From assembly GCF_029960665.1 (NCBI RefSeq), contig NZ_JASBRB010000021.1, forward strand, positions 1 through 53,817: 53,817 bases of DNA, given 5' to 3'. The DNA is from Pseudarthrobacter sp. AL07 (lineage in GTDB: Bacteria; Actinomycetota; Actinomycetes; Actinomycetales; Micrococcaceae). Shown here piece by piece: positions 28,377 to 37,469 of this stretch (within the stretch, counting starts at the first letter, position 1; the number at the start of each line of letters is the position of its first letter). The notes under the pieces were generated by a model, which was not told the origin of the DNA, made no database searches, and saw only the letters and a program-made list of their open reading frames with translations. Made by a program: the position numbers and the translations under genes.

Positions 28377-28407
28377 GCCGTCGGGCCCGATGACCGGGCC
28401 CGACGGC
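28377..28407 (-). terminator. Hairpin between xylA and xylB
   Basis: Perfect 13-bp stem GCCGTCGGGCCCG / CGGGCCCGACGGC with a 5-nt loop, 20 bases past the xylA stop. No T-run, so it probably tunes read-through into xylB or protects the xylA message. Confidence 0.6.
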
Positions 28408-28427
28408 GGTTCGTGATGCTTTGACGC

Positions 28428-29615
28428 TTAGCGTGCGCCGAGCAGGTGCTCTATAGCGAGCTGGTTCAGGCGGATGAACGCGAAGGAGCGCTCCCCTGCC
28501 TTGTTGGCGTCGAAGTCCTCGAACGAGGACTTGTCGGCGAGCAGGTCCGCGGTGCTCTCACCGGCGGAGAGGGTGGGCTCGCCGAGTTCGAAGACGCCCG
28601 AGGTCTTCAGTGCCTCTTGGACCTCGGGGTCTGCCCGGAAGGCCAGGGCGCGTTCCTTGAGCATGAGGTACATGGACATGTTTGCCTTGGCTGAGTCCCA
28701 CACCCCGTCGTAACCGTCGGTGCGGGAGGGCTTGTAGTCGAAGTGCCGGGGACCGTCGTACTTGGGGCCGCCGTTGGGGAAGCCGTTCTCCAGAAGGTCA
28801 ACTGTAAAGAAAGCGCTGGTGAGGTCACCATGACCGAACACGAGGTCCTGGTCGTATTTGATGCCGCGCTGGCCGTTGAGGTCGATGTGGAAAAGCTTTC
28901 CGGACCACAGGGCCTGGGCGATGCCGTGTGTGAAGTTCAGCCCGGCCATCTGTTCGTGGCCGGTCTCGGGGTTCAATCCGACGATGTCGCCGTGTTCGAG
29001 CTGGGCAATGAAGGCCAGGCCGTGGCCCACAGTCGGCAGGAAAATGTCACCGCGGGGTTCGTTGGGTTTGGGTTCCAAGGCGATCCGCATTCCGTAGCCT
29101 TTTTCCTTGATGTAGCCGGCTGCGGTGTCTACTCCCTCTTTCATCCGGTCCAAGGCCGCTGACAGATCCTTCGAGCCGTCGTATTCGCTGCCTTCGCGTC
29201 CTCCCCACATGACGAAGGTCTCAGCACCCAACTCGGCGGCCAAATCTATGTTCCTCAGCACCTTACTCAGGGCATACCGGCGGACCGCGCGGTCATTGGA
29301 GGTAAATCCGCCGTCCTTGAACACCGGGTGGCTGAACAGGTTCGTGGTCACCATCGGGACCTTGAGTCCTGTTTCGGCGAGGACCGTCTTGAAGTTCTTC
29401 AGGATCAGGTCACGTTCGGACGCTGACGCCTCAAAGGGTACGAGATCGTTGTCATGAAAAGTAATGCCGTAGGCGCCGCTGTCAGCGAGTTTTCGTACGG
29501 CCTCCAGGGGGTCCAACGGAGCTCTGGTCGCGACGCCGAAAGGGTCCCCGCCCGTCCAGCCGACGGTCCAGAGGCCAAAGGTAAATCGGTCTTCAGGTGT
29601 GGGTTGTGCTGTCAT
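28428..29615 (-). CDS. xylA: Xylose isomerase (EC 5.3.1.5), actinobacterial class I
   Basis: A 395-residue TIM-barrel enzyme converting D-xylose to D-xylulose, the usual length for the Streptomyces/Actinoplanes type. Active-site residues fall at the canonical positions: His54 and Asp57 (FHDNDLVPF), Glu181 and Lys183 ([12 protein letters not shown]), Glu217 and His220 ([14 protein letters not shown]), Asp245 (HIDLNGQ), Asp255 and Asp257 (YDQDL). A ribosome site AAGAAGG precedes the ATG. Confidence 0.97.
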   Translation of the reverse strand: MTAQPTPEDRFTFGLWTVGWTGGDPFGVATRAPLDPLEAVRKLADSGAYGITFHDNDLVPFEASASERDLILKNFKTVLAETGLKVPMVTTNLFSHPVFKDGGFTSNDRAVRRYALSKVLRNIDLAAELGAETFVMWGGREGSEYDGSKDLSAALDRMKEGVDTAAGYIKEKGYGMRIALEPKPNEPRGDIFLPTVGHGLAFIAQLEHGDIVGLNPETGHEQMAGLNFTHGIAQALWSGKLFHIDLNGQRGIKYDQDLVFGHGDLTSAFFTVDLLENGFPNGGPKYDGPRHFDYKPSRTDGYDGVWDSAKANMSMYLMLKERALAFRADPEVQEALKTSGVFELGEPTLSAGESTADLLADKSSFEDFDANKAGERSFAFIRLNQLAIEHLLGAR

Positions 29616-29672
29616 GGTGTAGCACCTTCTTGGGCTAGTTGGGTTAAATTCGGTTTCGCTTGCTTCTTGTTG

Positions 29673-29700
29673 CTGAAGGGACCCGGACGGGATCCTTCAG
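29673..29700 (-). terminator. Hairpin between the Gfo/Idh gene and xylA
   Basis: CTGAAGG pairs with CCTTCAG, followed by a wobble, one mismatch and four more pairs around a 2-nt loop. It sits in the 140-base gap upstream of xylA and may terminate or attenuate the Gfo/Idh transcript. Confidence 0.4.
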
Positions 29701-29755
29701 CCGACGTCGCAGGCCATGAATTCGGCCGTGTTGGCCTGCGACCGGTGATCGTGAG

Positions 29756-30841
29756 TCACCGGACCTCGCGGGCACTGTGAGCCTCGTGGATGCGTTCCAG
29801 GATCCGGACAACTTCCAAGGCGTCACGTGCCGCGACGGGTACCGGCCCTGTCCCGCGCAGGGCGGCAGCCACACCGTGATAGAAGGCCGGGTAATCACCC
29901 CGCTCGGTGGGAACCTTAACTGGAGTTGGGTAACCGGGTGCAGATACCCCGAGCGTTCCCCACGTTTCCTCGGGCTCGTTGCCGAACCTGTCGTCGGTGG
30001 GCAGCATGCCGCCTGCCAGCGCAGGCTCCTGGCCGTCCAGCCCGTAGGAGACATAAGCCCCTTCCGTACCCAGAACACGGAACCGAGGGCCCGGCTGCGC
30101 CCCGACCCTGCTCATGTACAGCCGGGAACAGACCCCGGAATCGTGGTAAAGATCGATGTAACTGACATCATCGTTACCACCACCCTCCCGGACGGTCCGG
30201 AGGTCCGCCCGCACATCGGAGACGGGGCCAAACAGCACGAGAGCCTGGTCAATCAGATGGCTGCCCAGATCAAATGCCACACCGCCGCCGAGCACCGCAG
30301 GCGTGGCATCCTGCCACTTGGACTCAGCTTGGGGCGCCCAGTGCTCAAAACTGGATTCAAACTGGTAGACCTGCCCCAGTTCACCGGTGCTCAGGACTTT
30401 CCTCACGGTGAGGAAATCTCCGTCCCACCGCCTGTTCTGAAATACCATCAGCGGCCTGTCCACCTCTTCGGCTCTCGCGATGAGCCGCTCGGCGTCGGCC
30501 ACGGAAGCCGCAAAGGGTTTGTCCACGACCAACGCGACGCCGCGGTCCAGGTACGAAAGGCCCTGCGCCAGATGTACGGCCGGCGGCGTGGCCAGAACAA
30601 CGAGGTCCAGCTCGGATGCATGCGCCAGCATTTCGTCGCTATCAGCAACAATCGTGGCCCCGGGATGATCCAGTTGCGCCTGCCTTCTGCGCTCTGGATT
30701 ATTTGTTGCAATAAAATCCAGTGAAAAGTCGGAACTGGCGCCGATGAACGGGCAGTGAAATACTTTACCTGCGAGGCCGTAACCCAGCACTCCCGTGCGG
30801 ATGGGGCGCCCTGCAATCGGACCGGATGTGAGGGAAGTCAT
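29756..30841 (-). CDS. Gfo/Idh/MocA-family oxidoreductase
   Basis: A 361-residue NAD(P)-dependent dehydrogenase with an N-terminal Rossmann fold (RTGVLGYGLAGKVFHCPFI) and the family's lysine motif VVDKPFAASVADAERLI in the usual EKP position. The C-terminal domain follows (NRRWDGDFLTVRKVL, GGGVAFDLGSHLIDQAL with conserved Asp and His). Members oxidise sugars, inositols or glycosides; the substrate is not predictable, though position beside xylA suggests a xylose- or xyloside-related compound. ATG 30841 has no ribosome site and coincides with the predicted transcript start, so the mRNA may be leaderless. Confidence 0.87.
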   Translation of the reverse strand: MTSLTSGPIAGRPIRTGVLGYGLAGKVFHCPFIGASSDFSLDFIATNNPERRRQAQLDHPGATIVADSDEMLAHASELDLVVLATPPAVHLAQGLSYLDRGVALVVDKPFAASVADAERLIARAEEVDRPLMVFQNRRWDGDFLTVRKVLSTGELGQVYQFESSFEHWAPQAESKWQDATPAVLGGGVAFDLGSHLIDQALVLFGPVSDVRADLRTVREGGGNDDVSYIDLYHDSGVCSRLYMSRVGAQPGPRFRVLGTEGAYVSYGLDGQEPALAGGMLPTDDRFGNEPEETWGTLGVSAPGYPTPVKVPTERGDYPAFYHGVAAALRGTGPVPVAARDALEVVRILERIHEAHSAREVR

Positions 30842-30847
30842 AGATAG

Positions 30848-30877
30848 AGAATACGACGTAACCCTCAATTTGTTCAA
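30848..30877 (-). promoter_or_regulatory. Promoter of the Gfo/Idh gene
   Basis: On the minus strand TTGAAC (30877-30872), an 18-bp spacer and TATTCT (30853-30848). Transcription would begin about at 30841, the A of the start codon. The -35 box is covered by the first AATTTGTTC repeat. Confidence 0.55.
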
Positions 30878-30900
30878 GGAAACCACATATTAATTTGTTC
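30867..30900 (+). promoter_or_regulatory. Pair of AATTTGTTC sites, probable ROK operator
   Basis: Identical 9-mers at 30867-30875 and 30892-30900, 25 bp apart and therefore on nearly the same helix face, between the Gfo/Idh gene and the divergent ROK regulator. A copy extended to AATTTGTTCAA also occurs at 13041-13051. Probable autoregulatory sites for the ROK protein. Confidence 0.5.
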
Positions 30901-30959
30901 GGAAGCGGCGGGTTGAGGTGGACAGACTCGTTGTCTACCGCTCACCCTAGGAAGGAACG

Positions 30960-32291
30960 GTGTCCAGTTGGGGATTCCGCAGCAAGATGCTTGGAGATGC
31001 CGTGCCGATGAGTAACCTTCCCGTGCCGCGTGGGCCGCGTGCGCTACCGACGTCGGGCAGGATGGGGAACAATCTGGACAGCGTGCGGCAGCACAACTTG
31101 TCGACGATCCTCACACTGGTCCATCACGCCGGAAGCATTCCCCGAACGGAACTGACGCGCAGGACGGGCCTGAACCGGTCCACCATCGCCGCGCTCGTTG
31201 GCGAGCTTATGGAACTCCGGCTGGTCACGGAGGCGGCCGCGGAAGTAACCAGCCAGGTTGGGCGTCCGAGTTCCATCGTGCGAACTGATCCGCGCACCGT
31301 AGCAATCACCGTGAATCCCGAAGTCGATGCCGTCACTGTCGGCGTCGTCAGCCTGGGAGGAGTCGTCCAAAACCGTATTCGGTATGCCACGGAGAAGCCG
31401 CCCACGGTCCGGGAAGCGGTGAACATCACTGCCGCGATCATTGAGGGTATCCAGGGGGGCTTCCAAACGGACACGCGGATTGCTGGTATCGGGATCGCCG
31501 TCCCCGGACTTGTTTCCCGAAGCGAGGGAATCGTCCGGCTGGCGCCGCATTTGGGGTGGCAGGACGCGCCCCTGACGGAGATGCTGGCCGAAGCAACCGG
31601 GTATCCCACCGCGGCGGCCAATGATGCAAGCCTTGGCGCCCTCGCTGAAAGAACCTTTGGAGCGGGCAGGGGCATCGACGACATGATCTATCTCAACGGG
31701 GGTGCCAGCGGCGTTGGCGGAGGAGTCATCTCCGGCGGCGTGGCGCTTGGCGGAACCAGCGGTTACGCCGGAGAACTGGGCCACACGCGTGTCCGCAGCG
31801 ATGGCCGGGCCGACAGTGCCGGCGTCCGCGGTACTCTCGAGGCGGAAGTCAGCAGAGAAGCGCTTCTGCACATCCTCGGTCTTTCCTCAGCCGACACGGA
31901 GGAACTGGAACAGTCCCTGCTGGCCGCACAGTCCCTCGCGGTGCACTCAGAGGTGAACCGGCAACTTGATTATCTTGGCGTCGCCTTGGGTGGCGCGATT
32001 AACATACTCAATCCCCGGCTGATCATCCTTGGCGGGTTCCTGGGATCGCTCTATGCCCTCGACCCGGACCGGCTGCATAAAGTCGTTTCACGCCACGCGC
32101 TCCCAGTGTCCTGGAACGATGTGACTATTTCGAGGCCCGAATTGGGGGCCAACATCCTCATGGTGGGGGCAGCGGAACTTGCCTTTGCCCAGATCCTGGC
32201 CGACCCGGCCGGATCGGCCGGGCAGGAGGCCCGCCAGCCAGTGGAAGAGCGACCCGGAAAAGAAGGCATCCAATGGGCAACGATGAGCTAA
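30960..32291 (+). CDS. ROK-family transcriptional regulator (XylR-like)
   Basis: A 443-residue repressor. A winged helix lies at about residues 42-95 (LDSVRQHNLSTILTLVHHAG, IPRTELTRRTGLNRSTIAALVGELM). The ROK sugar-kinase-like domain follows (IAGIGIAVPGLVSRSEG, ANDASLGALAERTFGAG, YLNGGASGVGGGVISGG, GYAGELGHTRV); the zinc-site Cys residues of ROK kinases are missing, as in many regulators. GTG 30960 follows GGAAGGAAC. It is divergent from the Gfo/Idh-xylA-xylB run, so it most likely controls xylose genes. The stop overlaps the epimerase start by 19 bases. Confidence 0.88.
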   Translation: MSSWGFRSKMLGDAVPMSNLPVPRGPRALPTSGRMGNNLDSVRQHNLSTILTLVHHAGSIPRTELTRRTGLNRSTIAALVGELMELRLVTEAAAEVTSQVGRPSSIVRTDPRTVAITVNPEVDAVTVGVVSLGGVVQNRIRYATEKPPTVREAVNITAAIIEGIQGGFQTDTRIAGIGIAVPGLVSRSEGIVRLAPHLGWQDAPLTEMLAEATGYPTAAANDASLGALAERTFGAGRGIDDMIYLNGGASGVGGGVISGGVALGGTSGYAGELGHTRVRSDGRADSAGVRGTLEAEVSREALLHILGLSSADTEELEQSLLAAQSLAVHSEVNRQLDYLGVALGGAINILNPRLIILGGFLGSLYALDPDRLHKVVSRHALPVSWNDVTISRPELGANILMVGAAELAFAQILADPAGSAGQEARQPVEERPGKEGIQWATMS

Positions 32292-33283
32292 CGGTCAGCA
32301 ACGGTCAGGGTCTCTCCATGACCGTCAGCAGCTTCGGTGCACGCCTCGTCGAATTACAGGTCCCGGACAAGGGCGGGCATGCCGGAAATGTGGTCCTGGG
32401 CTTTGATGCTCTGGAATCCTACAAACTGCAGACCAATTTGTACCTCGGTGCCACGATCGGCCGGGTCGCCGGGCGGATTGCGGGCGGAAGATTCGCCTCG
32501 CGAGGCCTGGAGCTTCAGCTAGACCGTAACGAGGGGGACAATCACCTCCACGGCGGCGGATCACGCGGCTTTGACCGTGTTGACTGGTCCGCGGCAAAAA
32601 CCGAGTCTTCCCGTGGAACCGGCATCACGTTCGAATACCTCAGCCCCCACCTGGAGGAGGGCTATCCGGGAAACCTTCATGCCCGGGCAGAATACATTCT
32701 CTCCGACAAGAACGAGCTCTGGACCGTCTTCCACGCCGTGAGCGACCAAGCCACACCGGTGAACCTGACTAACCACAGCTACTGGAACCTCGCCGGTGGA
32801 AGCACGGCCGTGACCGGCCACCATCTAATGATTGCCGCGCAGGAAGTACTGCGGACAGGACCTGGCCTCATTCCCACGGGAGCCTCCCAGTCCGTTGCGG
32901 GCACTGCCCTGGACTATCGCCGGCAGCGCCGTATTGGAGATCTGCTCCCGGAGAACGGAGGTGAGCCATGGCCGGGACTGGACCACACCTACCTCCTGGA
33001 TAGCGCCGACGAAAACCTCAAGCTGGCCGCTAGTCTCTTTGATCCGGAAAGCGGCCGCCATATGGAGTTGCTGACGACAGAACCCACCCTTCAGGTCTAC
33101 AGTGCCAACAGGTTGCCGAACCTCACCGGGCGAAGCGGAATCCCCTTTTCCGCCGGACACGCCATTTGCCTGGAGCCCCAGCACGTTCCCGATTCAGCGG
33201 CCCTGCCCGGGTTCCCCTCCATCGTTCTCTCACCAGGCCAGGAGTACCGTCACACCAGCTGTTTCCGGTTCAGCACACGCTGA
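32273..33283 (+). CDS. Aldose 1-epimerase (galactose mutarotase type)
   Basis: A 336-residue mutarotase interconverting sugar anomers. Family motifs are GATIGRVAGRIAGGRF (about residues 63-78), NHLHGGGSRGFDR with the catalytic His region, NLTNHSYWNLAGG with the second catalytic His, GLDHTYLLD, and the Glu-containing CLEPQHVPDS near the C-terminus. It is translationally coupled to the ROK regulator. Context suggests D-xylose or a related aldose. It is quite unlike the shorter epimerase of the arabinose operon. Confidence 0.9.
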   Translation: MGNDELTVSNGQGLSMTVSSFGARLVELQVPDKGGHAGNVVLGFDALESYKLQTNLYLGATIGRVAGRIAGGRFASRGLELQLDRNEGDNHLHGGGSRGFDRVDWSAAKTESSRGTGITFEYLSPHLEEGYPGNLHARAEYILSDKNELWTVFHAVSDQATPVNLTNHSYWNLAGGSTAVTGHHLMIAAQEVLRTGPGLIPTGASQSVAGTALDYRRQRRIGDLLPENGGEPWPGLDHTYLLDSADENLKLAASLFDPESGRHMELLTTEPTLQVYSANRLPNLTGRSGIPFSAGHAICLEPQHVPDSAALPGFPSIVLSPGQEYRHTSCFRFSTR

Positions 33284-33612
33284 ATCACAGCGGCCGGTCT
33301 CAGCGCCACGCTTATTGGCAAAGACCGTCTCACGGAACGCTGCGTCAGCCTCATGGCCTTCCCGAGAGTGACAACGCCCCGCGCAAGAGTGCACAAGTTT
33401 CGGACTAAGCCGCACCCACCCTGTCGTTCCTCTCAACTTATTCCCCGGGTCAGGCACCGCTTACCCGCGCCATCACTGGCACGCCGGGTGGTAAAAGCCC
33501 TCGAGAGAAGATGGGATTCGGCCAATCTAAACGCCCTAGCGGTGCATAGGGCCCATTTGGGCGCCCCGCTACGGGATATTGCCAAGCCTCACAAGAGCAG
33601 TAAAAGACACCC

Positions 33613-33641
33613 TTGCATTTGTTGTTTTATATCACTATATT
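33613..33641 (+). promoter_or_regulatory. Promoter of module 2
   Basis: TTGCAT at 33613-33618, exactly 17 bp, then TATATT at 33636-33641. Predicted start at about 33648, giving a leader of about 70 bases. Confidence 0.7.
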
Positions 33642-33648
33642 GGTTTCA

Positions 33649-33664
33649 GGTGACTGCGGTCACA
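33649..33664. promoter_or_regulatory. CRP/GlxR-like operator over the module 2 start site
   Basis: GGTGA-CTGCGG-TCACA matches the TGTGA-N6-TCACA consensus in 9 of 10 positions. Located at about +1 to +17, it would repress if bound. A second perfect dyad CTGAG-GAAT-CTCAG follows at 33666-33679. Confidence 0.55.
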
Positions 33665-33716
33665 TCTGAGGAATCTCAGTTCAACGCTATTTTCAACGAT
33701 GAGAAGGAGCGATCGT

Positions 33717-35306
33717 GTGACAGAACGCCCAGCCCTTGGTGCTGATGGTTTACTGCTCAACGTCGACGGAATCAGCAAACACTATGAGGGCGTCACCGCC
33801 CTGGATGACGTCGGGCTCCAGGTCCGTCCCGCCGAAATCCATGCACTGCTCGGCGGAAACGGCGCCGGTAAGTCGACGCTGATCAATATCCTGTCCGGCC
33901 TGACTTTGCCGGATGGCGGAACCATTACGCTCTCCGGCCATCAGCTGGACCTGCGTCGGGCCAGTGACGCTCTTGGGCACGGAATCAACACGATCCACCA
34001 GGAGCTTTCGCTTGTCCCTGCCCTGACTACCTTGGACAACATTTTTCTTGGCAGGGAGGTCAATGCCCGCTTCCTTGGCATGAACGTGAAGCTTGACCGC
34101 CGCCGGATGGAAGAGCGTGTCCGGGCCTTGGCAGCCGAGTTCGGACTGTCACAAGAGGATCTGAAGCTGCCCGTCGGCGAATTCGGGGCGCTTAAGAAGC
34201 GCGTTGTCGAAATCGTTAAGGCCTTGGCCTTTGACACGCGGCTCCTCATTCTCGACGAGCCAACATCCGGCCTGGAAGAGGAAGAGCGCCTGAATCTCTT
34301 CGAGCACATGCGCCGGTTGCGGGAAAAGGGTGTATCCCTTATCTGGGTCACCCATCACCTTGAGGAACTCTACGGACTCGCCGACAGCGCCACGGTCTTC
34401 CGTGACGGTCGCCGCGTCGGCACTGTCAACGTCTCTGACACCACTGTGGATGATCTGCTGGGCATGATGTTCGGTATCGCTGCCGGTGAGTTTGGCTCTA
34501 CCAGCAGCGCGCCAGCCCTTGCTGAAGTTGAAGTGGAATCGCGGGAAGAAGTTCTTCGCCTCACGGACGTCAACCGCAGCTACGTGCTGCGTGATATCTC
34601 ACTTACGGTCCGCCAGGGAGAAATCCTGGGGATCGCAGGGCTGGCAGGCGCAGGCCGGACTGAGCTTGCCCGGGCGATTATGGGCATCGACAAGATCAGC
34701 AGCGGGACGGTGCATTGGAACGGCAACCCCGTGAAATTCTCCGGCTCCAGTGCAGCGTACCGAAAGGGCCTGGCGATGCTGCCTGAGGATCGGAAACAGC
34801 TTGGCATCCTGCCGGAATTGTCTGTCTCGGAAAACATCTCGATCTCCAGCCTCGACCGGGTCTCACGGCTGGGCTTCGTTCTGAAAAGCCGCGACGAGGT
34901 GTCGCAGGCGGAAAGCTACCGGCAACGTCTTGGCATCAAGACCGCCGACGTGAGGGAAAAAATCAGGAACCTCAGCGGTGGAAACCAGCAGAAGGCCATT
35001 GTTGCCCGCTGCCTTAACACCAACCCCGATTTGCTGATTTTCGACGAGCCCACCCAGGGCATTGATGTTTCCGCGAAAGTCGAGGTCCACAACCTGATCC
35101 GTGAGTTCGTGGCAAATGGTGGCGCCGCCATCGTCATCGCTTCGGAGATCGGGGAGCTCGTTGAGCTGAGCCACCGCGTCGTCATCATGAAAAAGGGGCG
35201 GCTCGTTGGCTCTGTCGATAATGTGCCGCACGCTCTCGTCTCGGGCCAGTTCGAAGCCGTTAAAAACCGTATCCTCGCAATGTCTGCAGGCAGGACCGAA
35301 TCATGA
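33717..35306 (+). CDS. Sugar ABC transporter ATPase, two-domain RbsA type (module 2)
   Basis: A 529-residue double-ABC ATPase. Domain 1 has Walker A GGNGAGKST, a degenerate signature (VGEFGALKKRVVEIVKAL) and Walker B LLILDEPTSGL. Domain 2 has GLAGAGRTE in place of Walker A (normal for this family), signature LSGGNQQKAIVARCL and LLIFDEPTQGIDVSAK. Energises import with the two permeases and lipoprotein downstream. GTG 33717 follows GAGAAGGAGC at good spacing. The stop overlaps the next start by 4 bases. Confidence 0.92.
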   Translation: MTERPALGADGLLLNVDGISKHYEGVTALDDVGLQVRPAEIHALLGGNGAGKSTLINILSGLTLPDGGTITLSGHQLDLRRASDALGHGINTIHQELSLVPALTTLDNIFLGREVNARFLGMNVKLDRRRMEERVRALAAEFGLSQEDLKLPVGEFGALKKRVVEIVKALAFDTRLLILDEPTSGLEEEERLNLFEHMRRLREKGVSLIWVTHHLEELYGLADSATVFRDGRRVGTVNVSDTTVDDLLGMMFGIAAGEFGSTSSAPALAEVEVESREEVLRLTDVNRSYVLRDISLTVRQGEILGIAGLAGAGRTELARAIMGIDKISSGTVHWNGNPVKFSGSSAAYRKGLAMLPEDRKQLGILPELSVSENISISSLDRVSRLGFVLKSRDEVSQAESYRQRLGIKTADVREKIRNLSGGNQQKAIVARCLNTNPDLLIFDEPTQGIDVSAKVEVHNLIREFVANGGAAIVIASEIGELVELSHRVVIMKKGRLVGSVDNVPHALVSGQFEAVKNRILAMSAGRTES

Positions 35307-36352
35307 ACTTCCCACGGGCGGCGTCCCGCGCTCTTTCCACCAGCGGTGTCCCGATCGCCATCGCCCTGGTGCTCGTCGTGGTCATCTTTCAGATCATCTC
35401 GCCCGTATTCCTGACCCCGGGCAGTGTCCGCGACTACATCAATAACGCCATCCCGATCCTCCTCCTCACCGTCGGAGTGGCAATCGTGATTGTCGCCGGC
35501 GGCATCGATCTGTCCGTGGGTACCGTCGCCGGGCTGAGTGCCGGTACAACCATGTGGGCTCTTGTCTCCGGCGCACCGACGTGGACCGCCGTGCTGGTCG
35601 GCGTGGCCACCGGGCTGGTCTTCGGTCTATTCAACGGGCTGATGATCACCGTGTTCGGGATCAACGACTTCATCGTTACTTTGGCGACGCTGAACATAGC
35701 CGGCGGACTGCTCATTGTCCTGACGGAACAGGTACCACTCCAGGGAGTCACCACCCCCGGATTCTCGGACCTGGTATACGGGAACTTCCTCGGAGTTCCC
35801 ACCGGATTCTGGATAGCAGCGGTCATATTTGCTCTGATGCAGTTCTTCCTCATCAGGACCGTCTTCGGACGCCGCATCTTTGCCATAGGCATCGCACCTG
35901 GCGCCGCAAATGTCGCGGGCGTGAATGTAAACCGCGTCAGGCTCGGAACCTTCGTTCTCTCCGGGCTGCTCGCCGGCGCAGCAGGAGTCCTGCTGGCCTC
36001 GCGCCTCGGGGCCGTTCAGGCCTTCCTTGGCAACGGGTACGAATTCATTGCCATCGCTGGGGCAGTCCTGGGCGGCGTGAGCCTCGCCGGAGGCAGAGGT
36101 TCAGTCTGGGCTGCCGTGGCCGGCGGGCTCATGCTCGCCACTCTTCAGCAAGGCCTGCGGCTCAACGGCGTAGACCCGGTCTACTTCAGCATCGTGACGG
36201 GACTCTGCATTGTTGCCGGCGTTGTCTTCGACCGCAGAATCCAGCAGTTGGCGCTGGGCAGCTTCAGGAAACGCGCCAAAGGCGGCCCGACACCTCCGGC
36301 GCCGGTAAAGCTCCAGGAAACACACTTGCTCGGCACAGGGAAGCAGGACTGA
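35303..36352 (+). CDS. Sugar ABC transporter permease 1 (module 2)
   Basis: A 349-residue RbsC-like membrane protein with about ten hydrophobic segments, VAGGIDLSVGTVAGLSAG at about residues 64-81 and GAVLGGVSLAGGRGSVWAAV near 252-271. The C-terminal 35 residues are cytoplasmic and basic. Coupled to the ATPase gene by ATGA overlap. Confidence 0.92.
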   Translation: MNFPRAASRALSTSGVPIAIALVLVVVIFQIISPVFLTPGSVRDYINNAIPILLLTVGVAIVIVAGGIDLSVGTVAGLSAGTTMWALVSGAPTWTAVLVGVATGLVFGLFNGLMITVFGINDFIVTLATLNIAGGLLIVLTEQVPLQGVTTPGFSDLVYGNFLGVPTGFWIAAVIFALMQFFLIRTVFGRRIFAIGIAPGAANVAGVNVNRVRLGTFVLSGLLAGAAGVLLASRLGAVQAFLGNGYEFIAIAGAVLGGVSLAGGRGSVWAAVAGGLMLATLQQGLRLNGVDPVYFSIVTGLCIVAGVVFDRRIQQLALGSFRKRAKGGPTPPAPVKLQETHLLGTGKQD

Positions 36353-36355
36353 GAA

Positions 36356-37393
36356 ATGGAAACGACCTCATCGCAGAAGAACCAGACTATCGTCGACCGT
36401 GTCGTCACCCGTCTGCTCGTTGACCCGACACTTGGGGTGCTTGCCCTGCTGGTGCTCATCTGCCTACTGGCCGCGTTCACCCTACCGGTTTTTCTCAACG
36501 GCTCAAACCTCTACAACCTCGTCAATAACAGCCTGGTGGTCATGATCCTGGCAATGGGCATGACGGTCGTGCTGGTCTCGGGAGGCATCGATCTCTCAAT
36601 CGGGACGACGATGGCGCTCTGCGCCGGTGTCACCGCAGCCGCCATGAACTTTGGACTGCCGCTGTTCGCGGCGCTCCTGGCAGCCCTGGCCATGGGGGCT
36701 CTGGTCGGCCTCGGCAACGGTCTGCTGATCACCCGACTCGGGCTGCCGGACTTCATCGCCACTCTTGCAATGCTGGGTTTCGCCAGCGGCGTTCTATACA
36801 TCTGGACCAAGGGTGTGCCGATCATCGGCTACATGGTCCCGGAGTTTTACATCGTCGGCGGCCTGACCCCCCTGGCGGGCCCGCTTACACTGCCGATGGT
36901 CATCGCTCTCCTCGTCGCTCTGGTGCTCGGAGGGATCCTGGGATTCACCCGCCTCGGCACCCATTTCTTCGCCGTGGGAAGCAGCAAGACCGGAGCCATG
37001 CAGTCAGGCGTACGCGTCGAGCGGGTGCGCATGCAGGCATACATCGTCAGCGGTCTGGCCGCCGCTGTTGCCGGCATCATCATGGCAGGACGCAACACCA
37101 ACGTCCCTGCCGACCTGGGCAACGGCTACGAGATTCAGGCCATCGCCGCAGCCGTCATCGGTGGTGCCGCACTCTCAGGCGGACGTGGCCGCATCCTGGG
37201 CGCCATCCTCGGAGCAATCACGCTGGCTGCCGCTGTCAACCTGATTAACCTCGTCGGCGTCCCTTCCAGCTATCAGAAGATCGTCATCGGCGGCATCCTC
37301 GTCGCGGCAGTCCTGGCCAACCGCATCAGCGCGGTCGTCAGCGGCAAGGTACGCCAGAGGAAAGCAATGGTCCTGGAAGGGATCCCTGCGTAG
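36356..37393 (+). CDS. Sugar ABC transporter permease 2 (module 2)
   Basis: A 345-residue RbsC-like permease with VSGGIDLSIGTTMALCAG at about residues 73-90 and AAVIGGAALSGGRGRILGAILG near 265-286. It starts 3 bases after permease 1. Two different permease genes imply a heterodimeric channel, unlike module 1. Confidence 0.92.
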   Translation: METTSSQKNQTIVDRVVTRLLVDPTLGVLALLVLICLLAAFTLPVFLNGSNLYNLVNNSLVVMILAMGMTVVLVSGGIDLSIGTTMALCAGVTAAAMNFGLPLFAALLAALAMGALVGLGNGLLITRLGLPDFIATLAMLGFASGVLYIWTKGVPIIGYMVPEFYIVGGLTPLAGPLTLPMVIALLVALVLGGILGFTRLGTHFFAVGSSKTGAMQSGVRVERVRMQAYIVSGLAAAVAGIIMAGRNTNVPADLGNGYEIQAIAAAVIGGAALSGGRGRILGAILGAITLAAAVNLINLVGVPSSYQKIVIGGILVAAVLANRISAVVSGKVRQRKAMVLEGIPA

Positions 37394-37469
37394 GAATTTA
37401 CAGCATGAACCTGCCAATCGACCGTTTGGCATTCGAACGACACCATCACAAGTGAAGGAAGCATCAAAG

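Larger units (their letters stand above)
33284..33716. other. Control region of module 2
   Basis: A 433-base gap. The first 300 bases hold no credible gene. The last 110 carry a strong promoter, a CRP/GlxR-like palindrome and a second small palindrome, followed by the ribosome site GAGAAGGAGC of the ATPase gene. Confidence 0.65.

Noticed and set aside
33353..33745. Open frame of 130 codons before module 2
   Set aside because: It runs through the promoter, the CRP-like site and the ATPase start, has no ribosome site and no family pattern.
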